Source: Rhodoferax sp. OV413
GTDB taxonomy: Bacteria > Pseudomonadota > Gammaproteobacteria > Burkholderiales > Burkholderiaceae_C
DNA: 64,000 nt
Assembly (NCBI GenBank): GCA_945861785.1
Contig: CAMAWD010000009.1
Coordinates: 57,641-121,640, forward strand
Direction of reading: 5' to 3'
Shown: piece by piece, positions 35,166-43,472 of the stretch
Layout: the number at the start of each line of letters is the position of its first letter
Position numbering within the stretch: the stretch's first letter is position 1
Translations under genes and position numbers: made by a program
The notes under the pieces: generated by a model
What the model was told of the DNA's origin: nothing
What the model saw: only the letters and a program-made list of their open reading frames with translations
The model's database searches: none

Positions 35166-37013
35166 ATGTCTTGGGCTGGAAAAATTCTGCGCGTCAACCT
35201 GACCACGGGCACGGTCAAATCCGAGCCGCTGAACATGGAGTGGGCCCAGGCCTACATCGGTTCCCGCGGGCTGGGCACCAAGTACCTCGTCGAAGAGGTG
35301 GCTGCCACGGTCGACCCGCTGGGCGACGACAACAAGATCATCTGGGCCACCGGCCCGCTGACCGGCACCATGGCCAGCACCGGCGGCCGTTACACCGTCA
35401 TCACCAAAAGCCCGCTCACGGGTGCCGTGGCCTGCTCCAATTCGGGCGGTTACTGGGGTGCCGAGTTCAAGATGGCCGGCTGGGACATGCTGATCTTCGA
35501 AGGCAAGAGCGCGAAGCCGGTGTACATGTACATCCATGACGACGTCGCCGAGTTGCGCGATGCCGCCCACCTGTGGGGCAAGAGCGTCTGGGAAACCGAA
35601 GAGATGCTCAAGAAGAGCCTGCAAGATCCATTGACCCGTGTTTCGAGCATCGGCAAGGCCGGTGAAAACGGCGTGTTGTATGCCAGCGTCGTGAACGACC
35701 TGCACCGTGCCGCCGGCCGCTCCGGTGTGGGCACCGTGATGGGCAGCAAGAACCTCAAGGCGATTGCCGTGCGCGGCACCAAGGGTGTGGGCAATATCCG
35801 CGACCCGAAAGCCTTCATGAAGGCCGTGGCGGCCGGCAAGAAAGTACTGGCCGAAAACGGCGTCACCGGCCAGGGCCTGCCAGCGTATGGCACCCAGGTG
35901 CTGATGAACGTGATCAACGAAGTCGGCGCTTTGCCCACCCGCAACCACCAGGACAGCCAGTTCGAAGGCGCCAAGGACATCTCCGCCGAAGCCATGGCCA
36001 CGCCGCGCAAGAGCGACGGCAAGAAACACCTGGTCACGAATCAGGCCTGTTTTGGCTGCACCATTGCCTGCGGGCGCATCAGCAAGATGGACGAAAACCA
36101 CTTCACCATCGTCAACAAGCCACAGTACCGTGGCGCCAATGGCGGCCTGGAGTACGAAGCCGCCTGGGCGCTCGGTGCTGCCAATGGCGTGAGCGACCTC
36201 GAAGCGCTGCAATACGCCAACATGCTGTGCAACGAGGAGGGCATCGACCCGATCAGTTTTGGCACCACCGTGGGCGCGGTGATGGAACTGTACGAAATGG
36301 GTGTGCTCACCAAGGAGCAGATCGGCATCGACGCCAAGTTCGGCTCAGCGCACGCGTTGGCCTTCCTGACCGAAGAAACCATCTATGGCCGTGGTTTTGG
36401 CAAGGAAATCGGCCAGGGCTCGAAGCGCCTGACTGCCAAATACGGCCACCCCGACCTGAGCATGAGTTCCAAGGGCCAGGAGTTCCCGGCCTACGACGGC
36501 CGTGCGATCCAGGGCATCGGCCTGGCGTACGCCACCAGCAACCGCGGTGGTTGCCACCTGCGCGGCTACACCATTGCGTCCGAAGTGCTGGGCATCCCGA
36601 TCAAGACCGATCCGCTGGAACACGAAGGCAAACCCGACCTGGTGAAGGCATTCCAGGATGCGACAGCCGCTTTCGACTCCTCCGGCCTGTGCATCTTCAC
36701 CACCTTCGCCTGGGGCCTGCAGGATCTGGCTCCGCAAATGGCGGCCGCTTGCGGCGAGCAGTACACCACCGAAGAACTGGCCCTGATCGGCGAGCGCATC
36801 TGGAACATGGAGCGCGAGTTCAACAACCGCGCCGGTTTCACCGCCAAGGACGACAGCCTGCCCAAGCGCCTGCTCACCGAAGCCGTCAAGACCGGCCCTG
36901 CCAAGGGCAAGGTCAACATGCTGGCCGAGATGATGCCCAAGTACTATGCGGCACGTGGCTGGGATTCGGAAGGCCGCCCAACCGCTGCCACCAAGGAACG
37001 CCTGGGGCTTTGA
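35166..37013 (+). CDS. aorB: Tungsten aldehyde:ferredoxin oxidoreductase catalytic subunit AorB
   Basis: The 615-residue AOR-family catalytic subunit oxidises aldehydes to acids (and can run in reverse) with a tungsten bis-pyranopterin and one [4Fe-4S] cluster. The N-terminal domain has the family start GKILRVNLTTG and YIGSRGLGTKYLVEE; the cluster is held by CFGCTIAC near residues 294-301 and a distant cysteine in SSGLC near 505. SNRGGCHLRGYT is the pterin-site signature. It resembles the mesophilic Aromatoleum/Azoarcus AOR subfamily rather than archaeal AOR. It is followed by an intrinsic terminator before aorC. Confidence 0.93.
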   Translation: MSWAGKILRVNLTTGTVKSEPLNMEWAQAYIGSRGLGTKYLVEEVAATVDPLGDDNKIIWATGPLTGTMASTGGRYTVITKSPLTGAVACSNSGGYWGAEFKMAGWDMLIFEGKSAKPVYMYIHDDVAELRDAAHLWGKSVWETEEMLKKSLQDPLTRVSSIGKAGENGVLYASVVNDLHRAAGRSGVGTVMGSKNLKAIAVRGTKGVGNIRDPKAFMKAVAAGKKVLAENGVTGQGLPAYGTQVLMNVINEVGALPTRNHQDSQFEGAKDISAEAMATPRKSDGKKHLVTNQACFGCTIACGRISKMDENHFTIVNKPQYRGANGGLEYEAAWALGAANGVSDLEALQYANMLCNEEGIDPISFGTTVGAVMELYEMGVLTKEQIGIDAKFGSAHALAFLTEETIYGRGFGKEIGQGSKRLTAKYGHPDLSMSSKGQEFPAYDGRAIQGIGLAYATSNRGGCHLRGYTIASEVLGIPIKTDPLEHEGKPDLVKAFQDATAAFDSSGLCIFTTFAWGLQDLAPQMAAACGEQYTTEELALIGERIWNMEREFNNRAGFTAKDDSLPKRLLTEAVKTGPAKGKVNMLAEMMPKYYAARGWDSEGRPTAATKERLGL

Positions 37014-37038
37014 GCTTTTCCCGCAGGCGCGACACAAG

Positions 37039-37064
37039 AGCGGCTCGCGAGGGCCGCTTTTTTT
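37039..37064 (+). terminator. Intrinsic terminator between aorB and aorC
   Basis: AGCGGC (37039-37044) and GCCGCT (37053-37058) form a 6-bp stem with an 8-nt loop (TCGCGAGG), followed by a run of seven T (37058-37064). It lies 26 nt after the aorB stop and 18 nt before aorC, inside the operon. Confidence 0.8.
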
Positions 37065-37081
37065 AATTTTGGAGATCCGAC

Positions 37082-38365
37082 ATGCACCACGTGATTCTTG
37101 GCGCCGGCCCGGCCGGTGTGATTGCTGCTGAAACCATTCGCAAACATGCGCCCCTCGACACCATCACCATGGTGGGCGACGAACAGGAGCCACCGTATTC
37201 GCGCATGGCCATCCCCTACCTGCTGATGGGCAACGTGGGCGAACGTGGCACCTACCTGCGCAAAAGCCTCACGCACTTCGACGATCTGAAAATCCGCATG
37301 GTGCATGCCAAGGCGACTGCCGTCGACAGTGCGGCGCGCACGGTTGCGCTGGACAACGGCAGTTCGCTGGTATTTGACCGCCTGCTGATCGCCACTGGCT
37401 CACACCCCATGCGTCCGCCCATCCCCGGCATGGACCTGCCCGGCATCCACCCGTGCTGGACCATGGAAGACGCACGCGCCATCATGAAACTCGCGACCAA
37501 GGGTGCGCGTGTGTTGCAGATGGGTGCGGGTTTCATCGGCTGCATCATCATGGAGTCGCTGGCTGCGCGCGGCGTCAAACTCAGCGTGGTCGAAATGGGA
37601 GACCGCATGGTGCCACGCATGATGGGCCCCACCGCCGGCGGCATGATCAAGGACTGGTGCACCGCCAAGGGGGTGCAGGTGTTCACCGGCACCAAGGTCG
37701 AGGGCATCGAGAAGGGTGACAACGGCGCGGCGCTCAAGGTCAGGCTGTCCAATGGCCAGGCGCTCGATGTCGATCTGGTGATCAGCGCCACCGGCGTGCG
37801 GCCTGCCATCGGATTCCTGGAAAAATCGGGCATCCAATGCCTGTTGGGCGTGTTGACTGACGAGCACCTGCAAACCAATGTACCCGGTGTCTATGCCGCC
37901 GGTGATTGCGCCGAGGCTTTCGACAAGGTCAGCAACAAGACCATCGTGAGCGCCATCCAGCCCAACGCGGCCGAGCAGGCGCGCGTGGCTGCGCTCAACA
38001 TGGTGGGCCAACGTCCGTCGCTCAAGGGTGTGACCCAGATCAACGTGCTCGACACGCTGGGCCTGATCTCCAGCAGTTTCGGGGAATGGCAGGGCGTTGC
38101 GGGCGGCGAACACGTCGAACTGACCGACACCGCAGCAGGTCGCCACCTGAGCCTGCAGTTCAAGGACGACGTGCTGGTTGGCTGCAACAGCGTGGGCTGG
38201 ACCGACCATGTCGGCGTGACGCGTGGCCTGGTCGAGGGGCAGATCCACCTTGGCCGCTGGAAGGATGTTCTCAAGGCGGACCCAACCAAGCTGATGGATG
38301 CCTACCTGGCCAGCGCCCAGGGGCAGGGCGACTGGAGTGGCGCAATGGACGAGCGGCGGCGCTGA
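37082..38365 (+). CDS. aorC: FAD/NAD-binding subunit AorC
   Basis: A 427-residue pyridine nucleotide-disulfide-type flavoprotein. FAD is bound by VILGAGPAGVIAAETI at the N-terminus and by the ATG/GD motifs (IATGSHPMRP; VYAAGDCAEAF), NAD by VLQMGAGFIGCIIMESLA. In the Aromatoleum-type AOR complex this subunit takes electrons from the AorA ferredoxin and reduces NAD+. It follows aorB after an intrinsic terminator and is 16 nt from the MoaD-like gene. It lacks a disulfide CxxxxC. Confidence 0.9.
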   Translation: MHHVILGAGPAGVIAAETIRKHAPLDTITMVGDEQEPPYSRMAIPYLLMGNVGERGTYLRKSLTHFDDLKIRMVHAKATAVDSAARTVALDNGSSLVFDRLLIATGSHPMRPPIPGMDLPGIHPCWTMEDARAIMKLATKGARVLQMGAGFIGCIIMESLAARGVKLSVVEMGDRMVPRMMGPTAGGMIKDWCTAKGVQVFTGTKVEGIEKGDNGAALKVRLSNGQALDVDLVISATGVRPAIGFLEKSGIQCLLGVLTDEHLQTNVPGVYAAGDCAEAFDKVSNKTIVSAIQPNAAEQARVAALNMVGQRPSLKGVTQINVLDTLGLISSSFGEWQGVAGGEHVELTDTAAGRHLSLQFKDDVLVGCNSVGWTDHVGVTRGLVEGQIHLGRWKDVLKADPTKLMDAYLASAQGQGDWSGAMDERRR

Positions 38366-38381
38366 TCCAGCACGGCACACA

Positions 38382-38636
38382 ATGAAGATCACGCTCAAGC
38401 TGTTCGCGTCGTTGACCGACTACCTGCCCACGGAGCTCAAATACACCAACATGATGGCCATGGACATCGCGCCCGATGCCAGCATCATGCAGGTGATCGC
38501 CCCGCTGGCGCTGCCCGAGAAGATGGTGCACCTGGTGCTGGTCAACGGCAAGTATGTGGCACCGGCAGACCGGCACAGCCAGACGCTTTCAGAAGGCGAT
38601 GTGCTTGCCATCTGGCCGCCGATCGCTGGCGGGTGA
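38382..38636 (+). CDS. MoaD/ThiS-like sulfur carrier in the aor operon
   Basis: An 84-residue ubiquitin-fold protein ending in GG (IWPPIAGG), the thiocarboxylate-forming tail of MoaD/ThiS sulfur carriers. MKITLKLFASLTDYLP is the standard start. Its position directly after aorC suggests a dedicated sulfur donor for the metal-binding pterin of the tungsten cofactor, separate from the housekeeping MoaD. Such a gene (AorD-like) is part of the aor operon in related bacteria. The function is inferred from fold and place. Confidence 0.85.
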   Translation: MKITLKLFASLTDYLPTELKYTNMMAMDIAPDASIMQVIAPLALPEKMVHLVLVNGKYVAPADRHSQTLSEGDVLAIWPPIAGG

Positions 38637-38655
38637 GCCCGTGATTTAGTGCGCC

Positions 38656-38955
38656 ATGCAAGCCTTTTATGCCGAGAACTTCGACCGTGAGATGGGCTGC
38701 ACCGAGAAGGAGTGGCTGGGTTACCTGCCCAAGGCCATCGGCCCCCACCCCTACCAGCAAATCGCCCAGGCGCTCATTGCGCGTATTGGCGAAGGGCAAC
38801 TGGCATTGTCCTGGCGGGTCGCCGAACCGCGGGCCATCGGCCTGGCACGTATCCCCCGCCTGATGGTGAGTTTTCGGTTCACTGCGCTCGACGAGGCGCA
38901 GCGTTACCTGTTCATGAAGCGGTTCGATCTGTACATGCAGCGTGGGGGTGGGTGA
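38656..38955 (+). CDS. Small conserved protein of unknown function in the aor operon
   Basis: A 99-residue soluble protein, 19 nt after the MoaD-like gene and most likely co-transcribed with it. It has an N-terminal FYAENFDREMGCTEKEWLGYLP, a helical middle and the strand-like RLMVSFRFTALDEAQRYLFMKRFDLYMQR. I do not recognise a domain. Its position suggests a role in maturation or assembly of the aldehyde oxidoreductase, but nothing in the sequence proves it. It converges with the sorbosone-dehydrogenase-like gene, 11 nt apart. Confidence 0.65.
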   Translation: MQAFYAENFDREMGCTEKEWLGYLPKAIGPHPYQQIAQALIARIGEGQLALSWRVAEPRAIGLARIPRLMVSFRFTALDEAQRYLFMKRFDLYMQRGGG

Positions 38956-38966
38956 AGCCGGGCTGC

Positions 38967-40079
38967 TCACCCACGGTAACTGATCCGGTAGATCGCCCCG
39001 GCAGAATCATCCGACACCAGCAGCGACCCGTCTGGCAGCACCAGCACATCCACCGGACGCCCCCAGGCCGACTCGCCCTGCAACCAGCCGGTGGCGAAGG
39101 GTTCGTACGACACCGCCTTGCCGCCTTGCAGGCGTACCAGCGACACCTGGTAACCGATCTTCTTCGACCGGTTCCAGGAGCCGTGTTCGGCGATGAAGAC
39201 CTGGTTGCGGTAGGCGGGCGGGAACATGGCGCCGGTGTAGAAACGCATGCCCAGCGAGGCGACATGGGGCCCGAGTTTCTGTGCTGGCGCGGTGAAGTCC
39301 GCGCAGCCACGTTTGGCGCCGAACTCGGGGTCTGGCAGGTCGCCGCCGTGGCAATAGGGGTAACCAAAATGCATGCCGGCCCGGGGTGCATGGTTGAGTT
39401 CGTCCGGTGGCAGTCCGTCGCCCAGCATGTCACGCCCGTTGTCGGTGAACCAGAGTTCGCCGCTGTGGGGCTGCCAGTCGAAACCGACCGTGTTGCGCAC
39501 GCCGCGCGCGAAGGTCTCGACATTGCTGCCGTCCGGATTCATGCGCAGGATGTTGGCGTAACGCTGCGGGTCGGGTTCACAGATGTTGCACGGCGCACCC
39601 ACCGGCACGTACAGCTTGCCGTCGGGGCCGAAGGCGATGAACTTCCAGCCGTGGTGGGTTTCGGTGGGCAGGCGGTCGGTCACCACCACCGGGGCAGGTG
39701 GCTGGTCCAGGCGCTGCTCGATAATGTCGTAACGCAGGATGCGGTTGACGGCCGAGACGTACAAGGCGCCGTCCCTGTCCCTGTAAGCCACACCGACAGG
39801 CAACTGCAAACCGCTGGCGACGGTGGTGACAGCGCTTGCCTTGTACGCGGCATCGAACCGCACCGCATGCACCTTGCCCGCGCGCATCGAGCCGACAAAC
39901 ACAATGCCACCATTGGCGTCCGAGCGGCCCAGTGCCATCTGGCGCGCGTTGTCCACCCGCGCGAACAACTCGATCGAAAAGCCTGGAGGCAACTTGATGC
40001 GGTCAAGCTGCACCTGCGCTGCAGTCCCCATCGAGAACAGGGCAGCGGCCAAAAAAGCAACAACAAACCTGGCATGCAT
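38967..40079 (-). CDS. Exported PQQ-dependent sugar (sorbosone) dehydrogenase family protein
   Basis: A 370-residue secreted beta-propeller protein. The signal peptide is MHARFVVAFLAAALFSMGTAAQ. Repeated strands such as VGVAYRDRDGALYVSAVNRILRY, FIAFGPDGKLYVPVGAPCNICEP and GFDWQPHSGELWFTDNGRD are those of the L-sorbosone/glucose dehydrogenase (GDH) family, including the NGRD and AEHGSWNRS segments near the PQQ and Ca2+ sites. It may oxidise a periplasmic sugar or aldehyde. The ATG at 40079 has GAGG 8 nt upstream and starts the signal peptide; 40097 is less likely. Divergent from prkA. Confidence 0.85.
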   Translation of the reverse strand: MHARFVVAFLAAALFSMGTAAQVQLDRIKLPPGFSIELFARVDNARQMALGRSDANGGIVFVGSMRAGKVHAVRFDAAYKASAVTTVASGLQLPVGVAYRDRDGALYVSAVNRILRYDIIEQRLDQPPAPVVVTDRLPTETHHGWKFIAFGPDGKLYVPVGAPCNICEPDPQRYANILRMNPDGSNVETFARGVRNTVGFDWQPHSGELWFTDNGRDMLGDGLPPDELNHAPRAGMHFGYPYCHGGDLPDPEFGAKRGCADFTAPAQKLGPHVASLGMRFYTGAMFPPAYRNQVFIAEHGSWNRSKKIGYQVSLVRLQGGKAVSYEPFATGWLQGESAWGRPVDVLVLPDGSLLVSDDSAGAIYRISYRG

Positions 40080-40267
40080 CGTGTAACCTCGTTTCATGCA
40101 ACTTATTCACTTTGTCACGGTCTGAACAGTTTAGTGGTGCTTTTGGTCAATTGTCTTGTCCGCGCGGTCAACGGCGGTTAACCTGATGGCGTTGTGCAGC
40201 CGAGGGGTAAAGCGTGTAAGGTGATTCGCAGACGGTTTTCTCTTTTCGTTTGAAACAGGGGGGCTCG

Positions 40268-42190
40268 ATGGACGCAATCGGCAATTTCGTGGCGCGGTAT
40301 GCGCGCACCAAGGAAGAAGAACTCTCGATCGACGACTACCTGATCGAGTGCAAACGCAATCCGCTGGCCTATGCCACCGCAGCAGAGCGCATGTTGCGGG
40401 CCATTGGCGAGCCCGAACTGGTCGACACCCGCAACGAACCGAGGCTCTCGCGCCTGTTCGCCAACAAAGTCATCAAGCGTTACCCCGCGTTCGCCGAGTT
40501 CTACGGCATGGAAGACGCCATCGAGCAGGTGGTGAGTTATTTCCGGCATGCGGCGCAGGGCCTGGAAGAACGCAAGCAGATCCTGTACCTGCTGGGGCCT
40601 GTGGGTGGCGGCAAGAGTTCGATCGCCGAGCGGCTCAAGCAGTTGATGCAGCAAGTGCCGTTTTACGCGCTCAAGGGTTCACCCGTCAACGAGACCCCGC
40701 TGGGCCTGTTCGACCCGCTCGAAGATGGCCCGATATTGCAGGAGAACTTCGGCATCTCCAGCCGCTACCTGCACCGCATCCTTTCGCCCTGGGCGGTGAA
40801 ACGCCTGGACGAGTTCGGCGGCGACATCCGGCAGTTCCGCGTGGTCAAGCGTTACCCCAGCATCCTTAAGCAGACCGGCGTGGCCAAGACCGAACCGGGC
40901 GACGAGAACAACCAGGACATCAGCTCGCTGGTGGGCAAGGTGGACATCCGCAAACTCGAGAGTTTTGCGCAGGACGATACCGACGCCTACAGCTACTCCG
41001 GTGGCCTGTGCCTGGCCAACCAGGGCCTGCTGGAATTCGTCGAGATGTTCAAGGCCCCGATCAAGGTGCTGCACCCCCTGCTGACCGCCACGCAGGAGGG
41101 CAACTACAAAGGCACCGAAGGTTTTGGCGCGATCCCGTTCGACGGTGTGGTGCTGGCCCACAGCAACGAAAGCGAGTGGAAAGCCTTTCGCAACAACAAG
41201 AACAACGAGGCCTTTCTCGACCGCATCTACATTGTCAAGGTGCCCTACAGTCTGCGTGTGAGCGAAGAGGCGCGTATCTACGAAAAACTCATCCGCGACT
41301 CGTCTCTCGGGCAGGCCAAGTGTGCACCCGGCACCCTCAAGATGATGGCGCAGTTCTCGGTGCTGACGCGCCTCAAGGAGCCCGAGAACTCCAGCCTTTT
41401 CAGCAAGATGCAGGTCTACGATGGCGAGAGCCTGAAAGACACCGACCCGCGCGCCAAGAATTTCCAGGAGTACCGCGACTACGCCGGGGTGGACGAAGGC
41501 ATGAGCGGCGTGTCGACACGTTTCGCGTTCAAGATCCTGTCCAAGGTGTTCAACTTCGACAGCGCCGAGGTGGCTGCCAACCCGGTGCACCTGATGTACG
41601 TGCTGGAGCAGCAGATCGGCCGCGAGCAGTTTCCGGCGGAGCTGGAGACCCGTTACATCGGGTTCATCAAGGAGCACCTTGCACCGCGTTACGCGGAATT
41701 CATCGGCAAGGAAATCCAGACCGCCTACCTGGAGAGTTACAGCGAATACGGCCAGAACATATTTGACCGGTATGTCACCTACGCAGACTACTGGATCCAG
41801 GACAACGAGTACCGCGACACCGACACCGGCGAAGTGTTCGACCGCTCGTCCCTGAATGCGGAGCTCGAAAAGATCGAGAAACCCGCAGGCATCGCGAACC
41901 CGAAGGATTTCCGCAACGAGATCGTCAACTTCGTGCTGCGTGCCCGGGCCAACAACCAGGGCAAGAATCCGGCCTGGACGAGTTACGAAAAATTGCGTCT
42001 GGTGATCGAAAAGAAGATGTTCTCCAACACCGAGGAACTGTTGCCGGTGATCAGCTTCAACGCCAAGGCGAGTGCTGACGAGGCCAAGAAACACGAGGAC
42101 TTCGTGACCCGCATGGTGGCCAAGGGTTACACCGCACGGCAGGTGCGCCTGTTGTGCGAGTGGTACCTGCGCGTTCGCAAGAGCTCCTGA
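40268..42190 (+). CDS. prkA: PrkA-type AAA+ serine protein kinase
   Basis: A 640-residue member of the PrkA/YeaG family. The N-terminal AAA+ domain has the Walker A motif LLGPVGGGKSS at about residues 105-115 and the C-terminal half the PrkA kinase-like domain. In E. coli YeaG forms a stress-response pair with YeaH and in Bacillus PrkA affects sporulation. The ATG at 40268 with CAGGGGGG upstream is preferred over the earlier TTG. It begins the prkA-yeaH-spoVR operon, 13 nt before yeaH. Confidence 0.93.
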   Translation: MDAIGNFVARYARTKEEELSIDDYLIECKRNPLAYATAAERMLRAIGEPELVDTRNEPRLSRLFANKVIKRYPAFAEFYGMEDAIEQVVSYFRHAAQGLEERKQILYLLGPVGGGKSSIAERLKQLMQQVPFYALKGSPVNETPLGLFDPLEDGPILQENFGISSRYLHRILSPWAVKRLDEFGGDIRQFRVVKRYPSILKQTGVAKTEPGDENNQDISSLVGKVDIRKLESFAQDDTDAYSYSGGLCLANQGLLEFVEMFKAPIKVLHPLLTATQEGNYKGTEGFGAIPFDGVVLAHSNESEWKAFRNNKNNEAFLDRIYIVKVPYSLRVSEEARIYEKLIRDSSLGQAKCAPGTLKMMAQFSVLTRLKEPENSSLFSKMQVYDGESLKDTDPRAKNFQEYRDYAGVDEGMSGVSTRFAFKILSKVFNFDSAEVAANPVHLMYVLEQQIGREQFPAELETRYIGFIKEHLAPRYAEFIGKEIQTAYLESYSEYGQNIFDRYVTYADYWIQDNEYRDTDTGEVFDRSSLNAELEKIEKPAGIANPKDFRNEIVNFVLRARANNQGKNPAWTSYEKLRLVIEKKMFSNTEELLPVISFNAKASADEAKKHEDFVTRMVAKGYTARQVRLLCEWYLRVRKSS

Positions 42191-42203
42191 ACGGCGGGCT
42201 TCC

Positions 42204-43472
42204 ATGGCGCTGCAGATTATCGACCGGCGACTGTCTGGCAAGAACAAGTCGGTCGGTAACCGCGAGCGTTTCCTGAGGCGTTACAAGACGCAGGTGCAGG
42301 ACGCCGTGCGGCGTGCAGTGAACGACCGCGGCATCCGCGATATCGAGAACGCCGAGAACATCACGATTCCGAAAAAGGACATCAGCGAGCCCCTGTTCCA
42401 GCATGGGCAGGGGGGTGTGCGCGACACCGTGCACCCTGGCAACACCGAGTATTTGCGGGGGGACAGGATTGCCCGTCCGCCTGGCGGCGCCGGTGGCAGA
42501 GGCGGGCAGGCCAGCGATTCCGGCGACGGAGAGGACGACTTCACGTTCACCCTGAGCAAGGAGGAGTTCCTGCAGCTTTTCTTCGAGGACCTCGCGTTGC
42601 CACACCTGTTGCGTACGCAGATCGGCGACAACCCGGAATGGAAGTCGCACCGCGCTGGCTTTACCCATGACGGCACGCCCAACAACCTGTCCATCGTGCG
42701 CTCGATGCGCGGCGCACTCGGCCGGCGCATCGCAGTGGGACACGCGCCACGCCGCGAGCTGGCTGAGAAGCGCCAGGAAATGTCCGTGTTGGAGCGCGCC
42801 GCAAGCCGTGACGATGCGGCGATCACGGCCCTGGCGGCAGAAATCGAGGCGCTGGAACGGCGGCTCGGACGTATTCCGTACCTCGATCCGATCGATCTGC
42901 GCTTTCGCAACCGCGTGCGGGTGCCGGTTCCCTCCAGCAAGGCCGTGATGTTCTGCGTGATGGATGTGTCGGGCTCCATGGACCAGGCGCGCAAGGACCT
43001 GGCCAAACGCTTCTTCATCCTGCTCTATCTTTTCCTGACGCGGCACTACGACAAGATCGACATTGTGTTCATCCGCCACCACACCCAGGCACAGGAGGTC
43101 GACGAAGACGGTTTTTTCCACTCGACCGAGACCGGCGGCACGGTGGTCAGCAGCGCGCTGGTGCTGATGCACCAGATCATCGTGGCGCGGTACCCCACTG
43201 CGGAGTGGAATATCTATGGCGCGCAGGCCAGCGATGGCGACAACTACAACAGCGACAGCACCCGCTGCCGCGAGTTGCTGGCCGACAACGTTCTGCCGCT
43301 GGTGCGGTATTTCGCTTACGTGCAGGTGGTCGAAGAAGAGCAGACCCTGTGGACCGAGTACCTGCGGCTGGAAGAGGGGCACGCCAACTTCGCCATGCGC
43401 AAGGCCACCGCGACCGACCAGATCTACCCGGTGTTCCGCAATCTCTTCAGGAAACAGGGAGCACCCGCATGA
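42204..43472 (+). CDS. YeaH/YhbH (DUF444) family protein with vWA fold
   Basis: A 422-residue protein of the YeaH family. A Gly-rich low-complexity stretch lies near residues 92-110. The C-terminal half has a von Willebrand A-type domain with the metal-binding motif DVSGSMDQARK near residue 254. YeaH acts with PrkA/YeaG in starvation and nitrogen stress; the exact mechanism is not established. It overlaps spoVR by 4 nt (ATGA), so all three are made together. Confidence 0.93.
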   Translation: MALQIIDRRLSGKNKSVGNRERFLRRYKTQVQDAVRRAVNDRGIRDIENAENITIPKKDISEPLFQHGQGGVRDTVHPGNTEYLRGDRIARPPGGAGGRGGQASDSGDGEDDFTFTLSKEEFLQLFFEDLALPHLLRTQIGDNPEWKSHRAGFTHDGTPNNLSIVRSMRGALGRRIAVGHAPRRELAEKRQEMSVLERAASRDDAAITALAAEIEALERRLGRIPYLDPIDLRFRNRVRVPVPSSKAVMFCVMDVSGSMDQARKDLAKRFFILLYLFLTRHYDKIDIVFIRHHTQAQEVDEDGFFHSTETGGTVVSSALVLMHQIIVARYPTAEWNIYGAQASDGDNYNSDSTRCRELLADNVLPLVRYFAYVQVVEEEQTLWTEYLRLEEGHANFAMRKATATDQIYPVFRNLFRKQGAPA

